Shown here piece after piece: positions 43,297 through 51,619 of a DNA stretch of 64,000 nt. The notes under the pieces were generated by a model. It searched no databases. It saw nothing but the letters and a program-made list of their open reading frames with translations, and was not told the origin of the DNA. The first letter of the stretch is position 1. Every line of letters starts with the position of its first letter. A program made the translations under genes and the position numbers. Source of the stretch: JBBDIX01 sp050486225 (GTDB taxonomy: Bacteria > Actinomycetota > Nitriliruptoria > Nitriliruptorales > Nitriliruptoraceae); the NCBI GenBank assembly GCA_050486225.1, contig JBJHCV010000010.1, forward strand, positions 1 through 64,000. The letters run 5' to 3'.

Positions 43297-44462
43297 CGGA
43301 TCCCCAGCCGTCGCGCGCAGCCGGGCCAGGCACCCCAGGGATCGATCCCCCAGCCCCGGCGCAGTTCCCACAGACGCTCGGCGGCCGCGATCTGTTCCTC
43401 ACGCGACGCCTCGTGCGGCCAGTACGCGTACGCGGTACCCCCCGCGACACGCCAGGTGCGGTGATTGAACTGCAGTCCACCGTAGTACCGCGCGTCGCTG
43501 TACTCGTCGAGGTGGCCGTGGCGGTTCGACGCCCAGTTGCCACCAGCCTCGCATCTCGCCAGTCGGTCCCAGTCGACGTGGGTCCCGACGAGCACCACGC
43601 GCGGGTCGGGCTCGCGCGCGACCTCCTGCGCCACCAGTTCGCGATCGACCTCCTCACCGTCGATCGTCGTGACGCTGTAGCGGTCGTAGCGCAGTCCGTC
43701 CTCGCCCTCGACCGACACCTTGGTCGTCCCACGCCACACGTCGGCGGACGAGACGCGGACCTCCTCGCGCGGCAGGACGACCTCCTCGACGACCTCACCG
43801 AAGGCGACGCGTTCGACGACCACGCGGCGAACGTTGCCGAGCGGTGTCTCGAGCGGATGGGACAGCAGGTCGTGCTCCCCGAGTTCCACGCCCTGGTCGG
43901 CGAGCAGGGACTCCACGTCGCCGTCGAAGGTGGTCACGTGCCGAGTCTCGCCGTCGACCGACAGTTGCACCTGGTGCGGTACCCACACGTCGACGCGGGT
44001 CCCGTCCGACACCGGCGCCGTCCATCCGGGCGTCACCTGGGCGTCGAGGCTGCGGACGTCGGCAAGGCCCGCGCGTGTCAGGACTGCTGCGACAGAGTCG
44101 ACGGGGGCGACGACACGGTGCACCAGCGCACCGTCCACGTGGACGTCGACGGTGACCGCCCGCACCACGTCGATGAGCATCCCGTCGACGACCGGATCGT
44201 CGAGGCCCGGACGCACGTCGTCGTTCGCCCCGACGTCCAGCGCGAGCTGGTCGACGACGTCCGCGACGGTCGCGGCATAGGTCCGAACGGTGGCGACCTC
44301 GCCGTCGACCAGCACGTCCACATGGGACCCGAGACCGATCAGCCCGGCAGACGCCACCCCGAGCCCGCCGAGGACCGCGAGTCCGAGCGCACGCCGACGG
44401 ACCCACGCCGTGGTCACGGCGAGGCCTCGTCGGGCACGGGCGAATCGGGCCATCACGACCAT
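43293..44462 (-). CDS. rpfB: RpfB-like resuscitation-promoting factor
   Basis: This 389-residue exported protein begins with a signal-anchor (residues 24-45, ALGLAVLGGLGVASAGLIGL). Three DUF348 repeats follow (about 48-90, 104-150, 163-205), then a G5 domain (215-285, EEVVLPREEVRVSSADVWRG). The C-terminal lysozyme-like Rpf domain (295-389) has WDRLARCEAGGNW and the catalytic Glu305, then YYGGLQF. These muralytic enzymes loosen peptidoglycan and revive dormant actinobacteria. The tatD-rpfB-rsmA-ispE order is that of M. tuberculosis. ATG 44462 was chosen; ATG 44453 is nearly as good. The stop overlaps the rsmA start. Confidence 0.92.
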   Translation of the reverse strand: MVVMARFARARRGLAVTTAWVRRRALGLAVLGGLGVASAGLIGLGSHVDVLVDGEVATVRTYAATVADVVDQLALDVGANDDVRPGLDDPVVDGMLIDVVRAVTVDVHVDGALVHRVVAPVDSVAAVLTRAGLADVRSLDAQVTPGWTAPVSDGTRVDVWVPHQVQLSVDGETRHVTTFDGDVESLLADQGVELGEHDLLSHPLETPLGNVRRVVVERVAFGEVVEEVVLPREEVRVSSADVWRGTTKVSVEGEDGLRYDRYSVTTIDGEEVDRELVAQEVAREPDPRVVLVGTHVDWDRLARCEAGGNWASNRHGHLDEYSDARYYGGLQFNHRTWRVAGGTAYAYWPHEASREEQIAAAERLWELRRGWGIDPWGAWPGCARRLGIR

Positions 44463-44511
44463 CCCTGGAGCGGCCGGAATCGTGAATCATGCCCCCTCGG
44501 GCACGCTTCGC

Positions 44512-44543
44512 CAACCGGCGATCGGAGCGTCGGCCACCGGTTG
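44512..44543 (-). promoter_or_regulatory. Leader hairpin upstream of rpfB
   Basis: CAACCGG and CCGGTTG form a perfect 7-bp stem with an 18-base loop, 50-80 bases before the rpfB start in the 88-base gap after tatD and running slightly into it. A second small hairpin, TGCCC/GGGCA, follows at 44490-44503. Together they could form an RNA leader structure. Confidence 0.35.
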
Positions 44544-44550
44544 CAGGTGG

Positions 44551-45327
44551 TCACCGTGGTGCTCCCGGCAGCGAGAACGCCCGGCGAGCGTTCGTCAGGA
44601 CCTGCCCAGCAAGCACCTCGGGGTCCTCTCCGCGCACCTGCGCGAGGACCTCGAGCGTCAGACCGATGTACGACGGGTCGTTGGGCTCGCCTCGGTGCGG
44701 ATGGGGCGTGAGGAACGGCGAGTCGGTCTCCGTGAGCAGCAGGTCGGCGGGTGCAGCAGCAGCAGCGAGGCGCAGGTCGTCGGCTCCACGGAAGGTGACG
44801 TTGCCGGCGAACGACATGTACCAGCCGGCCTCCGAGCACCGACGCGTCACCTCGAGGTCTCCCGAGAAGCAGTGCATGACGACCCGGTCTGGTGCCCCCA
44901 CGTCGTCGAGGACCGCCAGGCAGGCGTCCCACGCGTCACGACAGTGGATGACCAGCGTGCGGTCGTGGCGTCGGGCGATCTCGATGTGCGCACGGAACGA
45001 CGCCTCCTGCTGCTGCGGGGTCGCCCAGTCGCGGTAGTGGTCGAGCCCGGTCTCCCCCACCCCGACGACCAGCGTGTCGGCGGCGAGCCGGTCGATGGCG
45101 GCGAGCACCTCGTCGGTGGCCTCCATCGAGTCGTTCGGGTGGATGCCCACGACGGCGTGGACGTCGTCGAACCGCCGGGCCGTCGCGATCGCCTGCGTGG
45201 ACGACGCGAGGTCGGTCCCGACGGTCATCATCGCGACCACGCCGGCATCACGGGCGCGCTCGACCTGCGCCGTCACGGACAGGCCGTCGTGGTGGTCCAG
45301 ATGGCAGTGGGTGTCGACGAGTTGCAC
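44551..45327 (-). CDS. tatD: TatD-family metal-dependent hydrolase (deoxyribonuclease)
   Basis: This 258-residue TIM-barrel metallohydrolase has the TatD signatures VDTHCHLDHHDGL (metal His pair), VGIHPNDS, VVGVGETGLDHYRD (metal Glu), LVIHCRDAWDA, VMHCFSGDLEV and LLTETDSPFLTP. TatD enzymes are 3'-5' exonucleases acting in DNA quality control. The protein has normal length. The GTG start at 45327 gives the usual MxxVDTHCHL beginning. It lies upstream of rpfB, as in M. tuberculosis, and downstream of rsmI with a terminator-like hairpin between. Confidence 0.93.
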   Translation of the reverse strand: MQLVDTHCHLDHHDGLSVTAQVERARDAGVVAMMTVGTDLASSTQAIATARRFDDVHAVVGIHPNDSMEATDEVLAAIDRLAADTLVVGVGETGLDHYRDWATPQQQEASFRAHIEIARRHDRTLVIHCRDAWDACLAVLDDVGAPDRVVMHCFSGDLEVTRRCSEAGWYMSFAGNVTFRGADDLRLAAAAAPADLLLTETDSPFLTPHPHRGEPNDPSYIGLTLEVLAQVRGEDPEVLAGQVLTNARRAFSLPGAPR

Positions 45328-45411
45328 GGTGCAGGCATCCTGGGTGTGGACGGGTGGTGCGCCACGAGGCGGCCGGGGACGTCACGGCACCGGGGGCGGT
45401 GGCACGAGAGA

Positions 45412-45431
45412 GCCCGCCGAGACCGGCGGGC
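45412..45431 (-). terminator. Hairpin terminator after rsmI
   Basis: GCCCGCCG and CGGCGGGC form a perfect 8-bp stem with an AGAC tetraloop in the 155-base gap between rsmI and tatD. On the minus strand the downstream bases are pyrimidine-rich (TCTCTC), as expected of a weak intrinsic terminator. Confidence 0.55.
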
Positions 45432-45482
45432 CGAGGCCGGGAGTCTACCAGCCACTGGGTGGCGAGCGCCGGCACGATGCGC

Positions 45483-46322
45483 TCAGGTGTCGGCGGCCCG
45501 GTCCTCGACGGCCCTCGCGTACAGCGCCCGGCGCGACACGCCCGCACCGGCCGCGACCTCGGCGACGGCGTCGCGAAGACTCTCCCCGCCCGCGATGCGC
45601 GCCCGCACCTGCTCGAGCAGGTCCTCGTCGTCGACGTCCGCCACCTCGGGTGCACTCCCGCCGACCACCAGCGTGATCTCTCCGCGGATGCCCTGGCCCA
45701 CGTGGGTGGAGAGTTCACCCAACGTCGCGGCGAGCACCTCCTCGTGGAGTTTGGTCAGTTCACGGGCGAGGGTCGCGGGACGATCGGCTCCCAGGTGACG
45801 CGCCAGGTCGTCGAGGTCCTCGGCCGCACGGTGCGGTGTCACGAACAGCACGATCGTGCGGGCCTCGACGGCCAGCGCCTCCAGTCGCTGGCGCCGCGCG
45901 CCACCACGTCGGGGCAGGAACCCCTCGAACACGAACCGGTCGGTGGGCAGGCCGGACACCATCAGCGCGGCGAGCGCGGCGGACGGGCCGGGAACCGGTT
46001 CGACGTGCAGTCCCGCCGCGGTGCACGCGGCCACGAGCCGGTAGCCGGGATCGGAGATCGCCGGGGTCCCGGCGTCCGTGGCGAGCACGACCGTGCGACC
46101 CGCGCGGATCTCGTCGAGCACACCGTCGATGCGCTGCTGCTCGTTGTGCTCGTGCAGCGACCGCTGCGGTGCCGTCGACCCGACGTGGGCGAGCAGTCGA
46201 CCGGTGCGTCGAGTGTCCTCGGCGAGGACGAGGTCCGCGTCACACAGGGACCGTGTCGCCCTCAGCGACAGGTCATCGAGGTTGCCGATGGGGGTCGCGA
46301 GCACGACGAGCCGTCCGGTCAC
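45483..46322 (-). CDS. rsmI: 16S rRNA (cytidine1402-2'-O)-methyltransferase
   Basis: This 279-residue tetrapyrrole-methylase-fold rRNA methylase fine-tunes the ribosomal P site. Motifs are LVVLATPIGNLDDLSLRA, LVLAEDTRRTGRLL, ATDAGTPAISDPGYRLV, PVPGPSAALAALMVSGL and FVFEGFLPRRGGARRQ. A C-terminal HTH-like tail (LRDAVAEVAAGAGVSRRALY) matches the RsmI C-terminal domain. The start chosen is GTG 46322, supported by GGAGG eight bases upstream. It lies between the pst operon and tatD on the same strand. Confidence 0.94.
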   Translation of the reverse strand: MTGRLVVLATPIGNLDDLSLRATRSLCDADLVLAEDTRRTGRLLAHVGSTAPQRSLHEHNEQQRIDGVLDEIRAGRTVVLATDAGTPAISDPGYRLVAACTAAGLHVEPVPGPSAALAALMVSGLPTDRFVFEGFLPRRGGARRQRLEALAVEARTIVLFVTPHRAAEDLDDLARHLGADRPATLARELTKLHEEVLAATLGELSTHVGQGIRGEITLVVGGSAPEVADVDDEDLLEQVRARIAGGESLRDAVAEVAAGAGVSRRALYARAVEDRAADT

Positions 46323-46419
46323 GCGCGTGGCCTCCTGCGGCGGGCCGCCGAGCGTACTCAGCACCGTCGCTGCCCGATCCGGCCACGCGAGGCCTCGGAC
46401 ACACGCTCTGCGGACACAC

Positions 46420-46456
46420 GAGGCCTCGGGCGGCCCACCTGACCGCCCGAGGCCTC
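46420..46456 (-). terminator. Strong terminator hairpin after pstA
   Basis: GAGGCCTCGGGCGG and CCGCCCGAGGCCTC are a perfect 14-bp inverted repeat around a nine-base loop, 44 to 80 bases beyond the pstA stop. A further copy of GAGGCCTCGG lies at about 46389. It should end pst transcription before rsmI. Confidence 0.7.
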
Positions 46457-46500
46457 TCCGGCTCACGAGGAGCCGGGGGTCGCGCATCGATGCTCGTGGG

Positions 46501-47412
46501 TCAGATCTGGCTGCGCCGCGCGATGAGGCGTGCCATGATCGACATGACGAGCACGATGACGATGAGGGTGAACCCGCCTGCCCAGGCCCGCTCGATACCG
46601 GCCTCGAAGGGCTGGCGGAACCCGTCGAGCATCAGCAGTCCCACGTCTGCCTGGGGCTGACCGAACAGCGACGTGACGACACGCCGGGCGCCCAGTGCCG
46701 TGAGGATCAGCGGCGCAGTCTCGCCCGCGCCACGGGCGACGGCGAGGATGCACCCGGTGGTGATCCCCGGTGCGGCGGCGGGCACGGTCACCTTCAGCGC
46801 GGTCTGCCAGCGTCGCGCGCCCATGCCATAGGCGGCGTTCTTGATGTCGTTGGGCACCATCCGCAGCATCTCCTCGGTGGAGCGCACGACGATGGGCAGC
46901 ATGATGATGCTCAGTGCGGTGGCACCGGCGATCGTGCTGAACCCGAGGCCGAGCCCGCTGCTGCGACTGACCAGCAGGGAGTAGACCGCCAGACCGACGA
47001 ACACCGACGGGACACCGGTCATGACGTCGGTGAAGAAGCGCACCACGTAGCCGTAGCGGTTGTGCCCGTACTCGGTCAGGTAGATCGCGGCGCCGATGCC
47101 CAACGGGACCGACATGAGCGTGGCGATGCCGGTCATGTACAGGGTGCCGACCACCCCGTGCAGGTAGCCGCCTCCCCGTTCCCGGTAGGACAGCGGTTCG
47201 ATCTGCGTGAAGAAGTCGAGCGACAGTGCCGGCGCACCGTTGACGATCAACTGCCACAGCAGCAGCACCAACGGCGTCACGGCGGCGATTACGGCGCCCA
47301 GCAGCAGCGTCGACATGGCCTGGTCGATCAGGTCACGACGACGCGCGTTGGGGTGGCGGACACGAAGGCTCGGCGGAGTGCCACCGGCGGGGGTCCGGGT
47401 CTGGGTGCTCAC
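46501..47412 (-). CDS. pstA: Phosphate ABC transporter permease PstA
   Basis: This 303-residue permease has six membrane spans and the ABC permease EAA loop (NDIKNAAYGMGARRWQTALKVTVPAAAPG). The VRFFTDVMTGVPSVFVGLAVY region and the paired SIIMLPIVVRSTEEML motif are diagnostic of PstA. It forms the channel with PstC. The GTG start at 47412 overlaps the pstC stop as GTGA. It is the last gene of the pstS-pstC-pstA unit; the ATPase pstB is not here but 4.2 kb away. Confidence 0.94.
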   Translation of the reverse strand: MSTQTRTPAGGTPPSLRVRHPNARRRDLIDQAMSTLLLGAVIAAVTPLVLLLWQLIVNGAPALSLDFFTQIEPLSYRERGGGYLHGVVGTLYMTGIATLMSVPLGIGAAIYLTEYGHNRYGYVVRFFTDVMTGVPSVFVGLAVYSLLVSRSSGLGLGFSTIAGATALSIIMLPIVVRSTEEMLRMVPNDIKNAAYGMGARRWQTALKVTVPAAAPGITTGCILAVARGAGETAPLILTALGARRVVTSLFGQPQADVGLLMLDGFRQPFEAGIERAWAGGFTLIVIVLVMSIMARLIARRSQI

Positions 47413-48398
47413 AGCGCGGCGTCTCCTGCGAGGCGACCGACCCGAGCCACGATGATCCGGGCGATCACGTTGACGATCATGGTGATGAAGAACAGCGTCA
47501 CCCCGATGGCGAGCAGCGCCCAGATGGCCTCCGGGTGTGCATCCTGGAAGGTGTTGGCGATCACCGACGTCATCGCGTCACCGCCGAAGAACAGGCGTGG
47601 TGCCCAGCGCTGACTCGACCCGATGAGCACGGCGACGGCGATCGTCTCACCGAGCGCGCGCCCGAGGCCGAGCATGGATCCGCCGACGATGCCTGCCTGG
47701 CTGCGCGGGATGATGACCCGGCTGAGGACCTCCCAGCGGGTCGCTCCCATGGCGTAGGCCGCGGCCTGTTCGTCCTTCGGGACCTGCGCGAACGCCTCGC
47801 GGCAGATCGCCGTGATGATCGGCAGGATCATGATGGTCAGGATGTTGGCGGCCGACCAGTAGCTGGAACGCAGCACCGGTCCGCTGAAGAAGCCGAAGGC
47901 GCCCAGCGGGCTGTCGGCCATGAACTGTCCGACCGGAGCCCAGAAGTGGACCCGGAAGAAGTACAGGCCGACGAGCGCGTACACGACGCTGGGGACCATC
48001 GCCAGGGTGTCGATGGTGTACGCGAGCGGCTGGCGCAGCCACCGCGGCGCGATCTCGTTGGTGAACAGCGCGATGCCCACCGCGGTGGGCACGGCGAGCA
48101 GCATCGCGATCGTGGAGATCTTGAGCGTTCCGTAGATGAACGGCCAGGCCCCGTAGGTCCCGGTGACCTCACTTCGGGAGGTCCCGACGCTCCACTGCTG
48201 CCCGAACAGGAATCCGAGGACGCCCTCGCTCTGGAACACGGGCCAGGCGTCGAAGGTCGTGCGCGCGATCATGGCCGCGAGCACCAGCAGGACGCTGGTC
48301 GCTGCGGCCATCACGACGAGCAGGAAGGTGGTGTCGGCCCGGCTTCGGCCGCCCTGGCCTCGCAGGGACGGTGGTGTGGCGGTCGTCGAGGTGGACAA
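47409..48398 (-). CDS. pstC: Phosphate ABC transporter permease PstC
   Basis: This 329-residue permease has six membrane spans and the PstC hallmarks PFIYGTLKISTIAMLLAVP, IDTLAMVPSVVYALVGLYF, ILPIITAICREAFAQVPKDE and the EAA loop AYAMGATRWEVLSRVIIPRSQ, then GLGRALGETIAVA. The start is TTG at 48398 with GAGGAG six bases upstream. A 126-base gap containing a strong hairpin separates it from pstS, so PstC is probably made in lower amounts than PstS. Confidence 0.94.
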   Translation of the reverse strand: MSTSTTATPPSLRGQGGRSRADTTFLLVVMAAATSVLLVLAAMIARTTFDAWPVFQSEGVLGFLFGQQWSVGTSRSEVTGTYGAWPFIYGTLKISTIAMLLAVPTAVGIALFTNEIAPRWLRQPLAYTIDTLAMVPSVVYALVGLYFFRVHFWAPVGQFMADSPLGAFGFFSGPVLRSSYWSAANILTIMILPIITAICREAFAQVPKDEQAAAYAMGATRWEVLSRVIIPRSQAGIVGGSMLGLGRALGETIAVAVLIGSSQRWAPRLFFGGDAMTSVIANTFQDAHPEAIWALLAIGVTLFFITMIVNVIARIIVARVGRLAGDAAL

Positions 48399-48460
48399 CG
48401 ACGGCTCCTCTCGTGGAGTCCTTCAGGTGGTGCAGAACCGGTGGGTGGAACGGGAGACGC

Positions 48461-48500
48461 CCGTCGGAGGCGGTGAGGCGGGGAAGACCGCCTCCGACGG
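48461..48500 (-). terminator. Attenuating hairpin between pstS and pstC
   Basis: CCGTCGGAGGCGGT and ACCGCCTCCGACGG form a perfect 14-bp stem around a 12-base loop, inside the transcription unit 24 bases after the pstS stop. It is likely a partial terminator or RNA-stabilising structure that raises pstS mRNA over pstCA. Confidence 0.65.
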
Positions 48501-48524
48501 TGCGCCGTACTCGGGTGGTGGAGG

Positions 48525-49670
48525 TCACCCGAGGCTGTTGATCCGCGCGATCTGGTCGAGGACGCGCTGTTCGAACGCGCCCGTCACCGGGGAGTACAGG
48601 AGGTCGACCGCGAGGTCGTCACCCTCCGTGACGGCCCAGGAGAGGAAGTCACGCAGCGCCTGCGCGCGCGCCTCCTCGTAGCCGCACTCCCACGCCAGGA
48701 TCCAGTGGGTCCCGACGATCGGGTAGCCGTCCGCGCCGACACCGAGGATGTCGTAACGGAAGTCCTCGGGGATCGAGTCGAGGATCGACTCGGGACCGGC
48801 GCTGATCGACTCGATCGTCGGGTAGACGACGTTGCCGTCCGCGTTGACCACTGCGGCCACCGGGATGCCGTTCTCGATCGCGTACGCGTAGGACAGGTAG
48901 CCGACGGCACCGGGCTGGCCCTGGACCTCGGCCGCCACGCCCTCGTTGCCGTTGCCGCCGATCGTGCCTGCCGCCCAGTCGACCTCGGAGCCGTAGCCGA
49001 ACTCGGCCGCCCACTCGGCGACCTCGTCATCGAGGTAGCGGGTGAAGATGTAGGTCGTGCCCGATCCGTCCGAGCGGTGCACGGCCACCAGCGACGTGCT
49101 GGGCAGGGCGACGCCGGGGTTCAGCGCCGCGATCGCGGGGTCGTCCCACGAGGTGATCGTGGCGGAGAAGATGCCGGCGATGGTCGCGGCGTCGAGGATG
49201 ACCGCCTCCTGTCCTGCGGCCTCGAGTGCGGCCTCCAGGTCTGGGTCGTTGAAGGACACGACCACCGAGCCGAATGCGTCCGGGATGTGCAGCGCCTCGC
49301 AGCCGCGGATGTCGCGTGCGTCGGCGACCTCCTCGTCGGTGAGGTAGCGCTCGGTCGAACCGAAGTCGACCGACTCCTCGAGGAACTGGGCGATGCCGCC
49401 ACCGGAGCCGATGGACTGGTAGTTGATGTCGATGCCCGGCGCGTTGTCACGGGTCCACTCGAGCATCAGCGGCGTGATGAAGGTCGCGCCGGCCCCGAGC
49501 AGTTCGCCGTCGAACCCGGAGGCCTCGGAGGCGTCGTCGGACGGCGCGGGTGCGGGAGCCGGTTCCGGCGCCGGGGCGGCGTCGGTCGGGTCGTCGGAGC
49601 CGCTGCCGCACGCGGCGAGCAGCAGGGTGAGCAGTAGTACGGGCGTGATCGCCATGCGCCAGTTGCGCAT
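48525..49670 (-). CDS. pstS: Phosphate-binding lipoprotein PstS
   Basis: This 381-residue periplasmic-type phosphate-binding lipoprotein has a signal peptide with lipobox LLAAC (Cys21), followed by a Pro/Ala/Glu-rich linker (residues 30-50) and the bilobed binding fold. Phosphate-site motifs are GAGATFITPLMLEW, YQSIGSGGGIAQFLE, DFGSTERYLT and AVHRSDGSGTTYIFTRYL. It captures orthophosphate for PstCAB. ATG 49670 has AGGAG seven bases upstream. It heads the operon and is divergent from phoU, with PHO-box-like repeats in between. Confidence 0.94.
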   Translation of the reverse strand: MRNWRMAITPVLLLTLLLAACGSGSDDPTDAAPAPEPAPAPAPSDDASEASGFDGELLGAGATFITPLMLEWTRDNAPGIDINYQSIGSGGGIAQFLEESVDFGSTERYLTDEEVADARDIRGCEALHIPDAFGSVVVSFNDPDLEAALEAAGQEAVILDAATIAGIFSATITSWDDPAIAALNPGVALPSTSLVAVHRSDGSGTTYIFTRYLDDEVAEWAAEFGYGSEVDWAAGTIGGNGNEGVAAEVQGQPGAVGYLSYAYAIENGIPVAAVVNADGNVVYPTIESISAGPESILDSIPEDFRYDILGVGADGYPIVGTHWILAWECGYEEARAQALRDFLSWAVTEGDDLAVDLLYSPVTGAFEQRVLDQIARINSLG

Positions 49671-49747
49671 TCGTGTTCTCCTGGATCGTCGGGTTGCCTG
49701 ACGTCGACAACGATGCCGGTCGTTGGTGGCCCCGCACCGGCGCTGCG

Positions 49748-49786
49748 GTGAACGGCGCGTGAACGTCCGGCCGCAGGTCCCTGAAC
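49748..49786. promoter_or_regulatory. PHO-box-like direct repeats upstream of pstS and phoU
   Basis: GTGAAC occurs at 49748-49753 and again at 49759-49764, exactly 11 bases apart, with a CTGAAC at 49781-49786 on the same 11-base phase. Read on the pstS strand these are GTTCAC repeats, the pattern known for Streptomyces PhoP boxes (11-bp direct repeats). They lie in the 221-base pstS/phoU intergenic region. Confidence 0.6.
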
Positions 49787-49845
49787 GCCTCGACGGAGGC
49801 CGACCGGCGCGGTACGCCTGGCGTTCGCCGACCGGCGACGAGCCC

Positions 49846-49851
49846 TAGGGT
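49846..49851 (+). promoter_or_regulatory. Putative -10 element of phoU, with (GGT)6 leader
   Basis: TAGGGT fits the TAnnnT -10 pattern 40 bases before the phoU ATG. It is followed at once by six GGT repeats (49849-49866), so the start of the mRNA would lie within a simple repeat able to vary in length. Confidence 0.35.
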
Positions 49852-49891
49852 GGTGGTGGTGGTGGTGCCACCCTCGACACGAGAGTCCTGC

Positions 49892-50638
49892 ATGTCCGAC
49901 TCGACACTCCCCCCGACCGGTCCCGTACCGGACGATGACCCGCTCGCCTGGCTCGAACTCGAGATGCACGAGGCCGGAGGTTCACGCACCGAGTTCCGGC
50001 ACCAGCTCGAGGCGTGCCGGATGAAGCTCGTCGAGCTGGCCGCCCAGGTGCAGGCTCACATCGTCCCGACCGCCGAGGCCTTCCTCGACGCCGACGTCGA
50101 GGCGGCTCGTGACCACCAGGCGATGGCCCGCGCGATCGCCGAGGGGTGCACGGCACTCGAGGACGCGTGCTTCCTGCTGCTGGCTCGGCAGAGCCCGGTC
50201 GGTGGCGACCTCCGCCGGATCGTCGCGACGATCCGCTGTGTCACCCCCATCGAACGCACAGCGCAGCTCATCGGGCACATCGCCCGGTCGTTGACCTGGG
50301 TGCACCCGCCGTCGATGCCCCAACGCCTCTGTCGGACACTGCGGGACCTGGCCGAACAGTCGTCGCGGGTGTTCGCCGGGGCCGTGGAGGCGTGGGACCA
50401 CCTCGACGGGCTGGCCGCACTGGAACTCGAACGGATCGACGACGAGGTCGACCTGCTCCACAAGCTCCTGCTCACCGACCTGTACACGGGCACCCAGTCG
50501 ACCGAGGAGTCGGTCAGCCTCGCACTGATCGCCCGGTACTTCGAACGCATCGGGGACCACGGTGTCGACATGGCCCGACAGGTCACCTACGCGGTCACCG
50601 GGGAACGCATCGTCGACGAGGACCAGGCCACCGACTGA
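49892..50638 (+). CDS. phoU: Phosphate signalling regulator PhoU
   Basis: This 248-residue protein has two PhoU three-helix repeats. Visible metal-binding motifs are EDACFLLLARQSPVGGDLRR and RIDDEVDLLHKLLL in the first and second repeats, and ALIARYFERIGDHGVDMARQ in the last. PhoU links Pst transport to inhibition of the histidine kinase when phosphate is plentiful. A 30-residue acidic extension precedes the first repeat. ATG 49892 was chosen as the first Met after the promoter-like element; an in-frame start 42 bases upstream would translate the GGT repeat. It is convergent with pstB. Confidence 0.9.
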   Translation: MSDSTLPPTGPVPDDDPLAWLELEMHEAGGSRTEFRHQLEACRMKLVELAAQVQAHIVPTAEAFLDADVEAARDHQAMARAIAEGCTALEDACFLLLARQSPVGGDLRRIVATIRCVTPIERTAQLIGHIARSLTWVHPPSMPQRLCRTLRDLAEQSSRVFAGAVEAWDHLDGLAALELERIDDEVDLLHKLLLTDLYTGTQSTEESVSLALIARYFERIGDHGVDMARQVTYAVTGERIVDEDQATD

Positions 50639-50666
50639 CCTCGGCCGGCTCGGCCGGGACACGCGA

Positions 50667-50694
50667 CCGGGCCCGCGCGGGGACGCGGACCCGG
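50667..50694. terminator. Bidirectional terminator between phoU and pstB
   Basis: CCGGGCCCGCG pairs with CGCGGACCCGG (10 of 11 pairs) around a six-base loop in the 114-base gap between the two convergent genes. Confidence 0.6.
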
Positions 50695-50752
50695 AGGCCT
50701 GGCCGGAGTCGAGGTGACGGCGGAGCGGCGGGAGAGAGGACCGCTCCGCAGG

Positions 50753-51619
50753 TCAGCCGAAACGACCGGTGATGTAGTCCTCGGTGCGACGGTCGCTCGC
50801 GTTGGTGAAGATCGTCTCCGTGTCGTCGTACTCGACGAGTTCGCCGATCCGGTCACCAGAGGTGTCGTCGACGTCGACCGTCAGGAACGCCGTGCGGTCG
50901 GACACACGTGCCGCCTGCTGCATGTTGTGGGTGACGATGACGATCGTGTAGTCGTCCATCATCTCGCGCATCAGGTCCTCGATGCGCAGGGTGGCGATGG
51001 GATCGAGCGCGGAGCACGGCTCGTCCATCAGGATGACGTCCGGGTTGACGGCGATCGCCCGGGCGATGCACAGCCGCTGCTGCTGGCCGCCGGACAGGGA
51101 GAACGCACTCTCACGGAGCTTGTCCTTCACCTCGTCCCACAGGGCCGCGCGACGCAGGCTCGACTCGACCAGTTCGTCGAGGTCACGCCGCATGCCGTTG
51201 AGGCGAGGGCCGAAGGCGACGTTGTCGTAGATGGACCGCGGGAAGGGGTTGGGCTTCTGGAAGACCATGCCGATCCGGCGGCGCACCTCGACGGGGTCGA
51301 TGTCCTCGTCGTAGACGTTCTCCCCGTTGTAGAGGACCTCCCCGTCGACGACCGCGCTGGGGATGAGGTCGTTCATCCGGTTGATGGTCCGCAGCAGCGT
51401 CGACTTGCCACAGCCGCTCGGTCCGATGAGCGCGGTGATGCGGTTGCGCGGGATGTCGAGCGACACGTCGCGCACGGCCACGTTGGCGCCGTATCGGACC
51501 GTCACGCCCTTCAGGGACACGTGCGTTCCGGTGTGGGTGGGCGTGCGGTGCTGCTCGTCGGTGTGCGAGGCCACGGTGACACGAACGCCGCCGGTGGTCG
51601 ACGCGGTCTGCTGGTCCAT
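50753..51619 (-). CDS. pstB: Phosphate ABC transporter ATPase PstB
   Basis: This 288-residue ATPase energises phosphate import. Walker A GPSGCGKSTLLRTINRMND, Q-loop GMVFQKPNPFP, signature LSGGQQQRLCIARA, Walker B VILMDEPCSALDP and the His switch VTHNMQQAARVSDRTAF are all intact and specific to PstB. ATG 51619 has GGAG six bases upstream; the first 30 residues are a variable polar tail. It lies away from pstSCA, separated by phoU, and shares an intergenic region with the PhoP-like regulator gene that contains PHO-box-like repeats. Confidence 0.95.
   Translation of the reverse strand: MDQQTASTTGGVRVTVASHTDEQHRTPTHTGTHVSLKGVTVRYGANVAVRDVSLDIPRNRITALIGPSGCGKSTLLRTINRMNDLIPSAVVDGEVLYNGENVYDEDIDPVEVRRRIGMVFQKPNPFPRSIYDNVAFGPRLNGMRRDLDELVESSLRRAALWDEVKDKLRESAFSLSGGQQQRLCIARAIAVNPDVILMDEPCSALDPIATLRIEDLMREMMDDYTIVIVTHNMQQAARVSDRTAFLTVDVDDTSGDRIGELVEYDDTETIFTNASDRRTEDYITGRFG

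Noticed and set aside
44463..44650. A c-di-AMP (ydaO) riboswitch before rpfB
   Set aside because: Such riboswitches precede rpf genes in some actinobacteria, but this leader is short and the conserved ydaO core sequences were not found.
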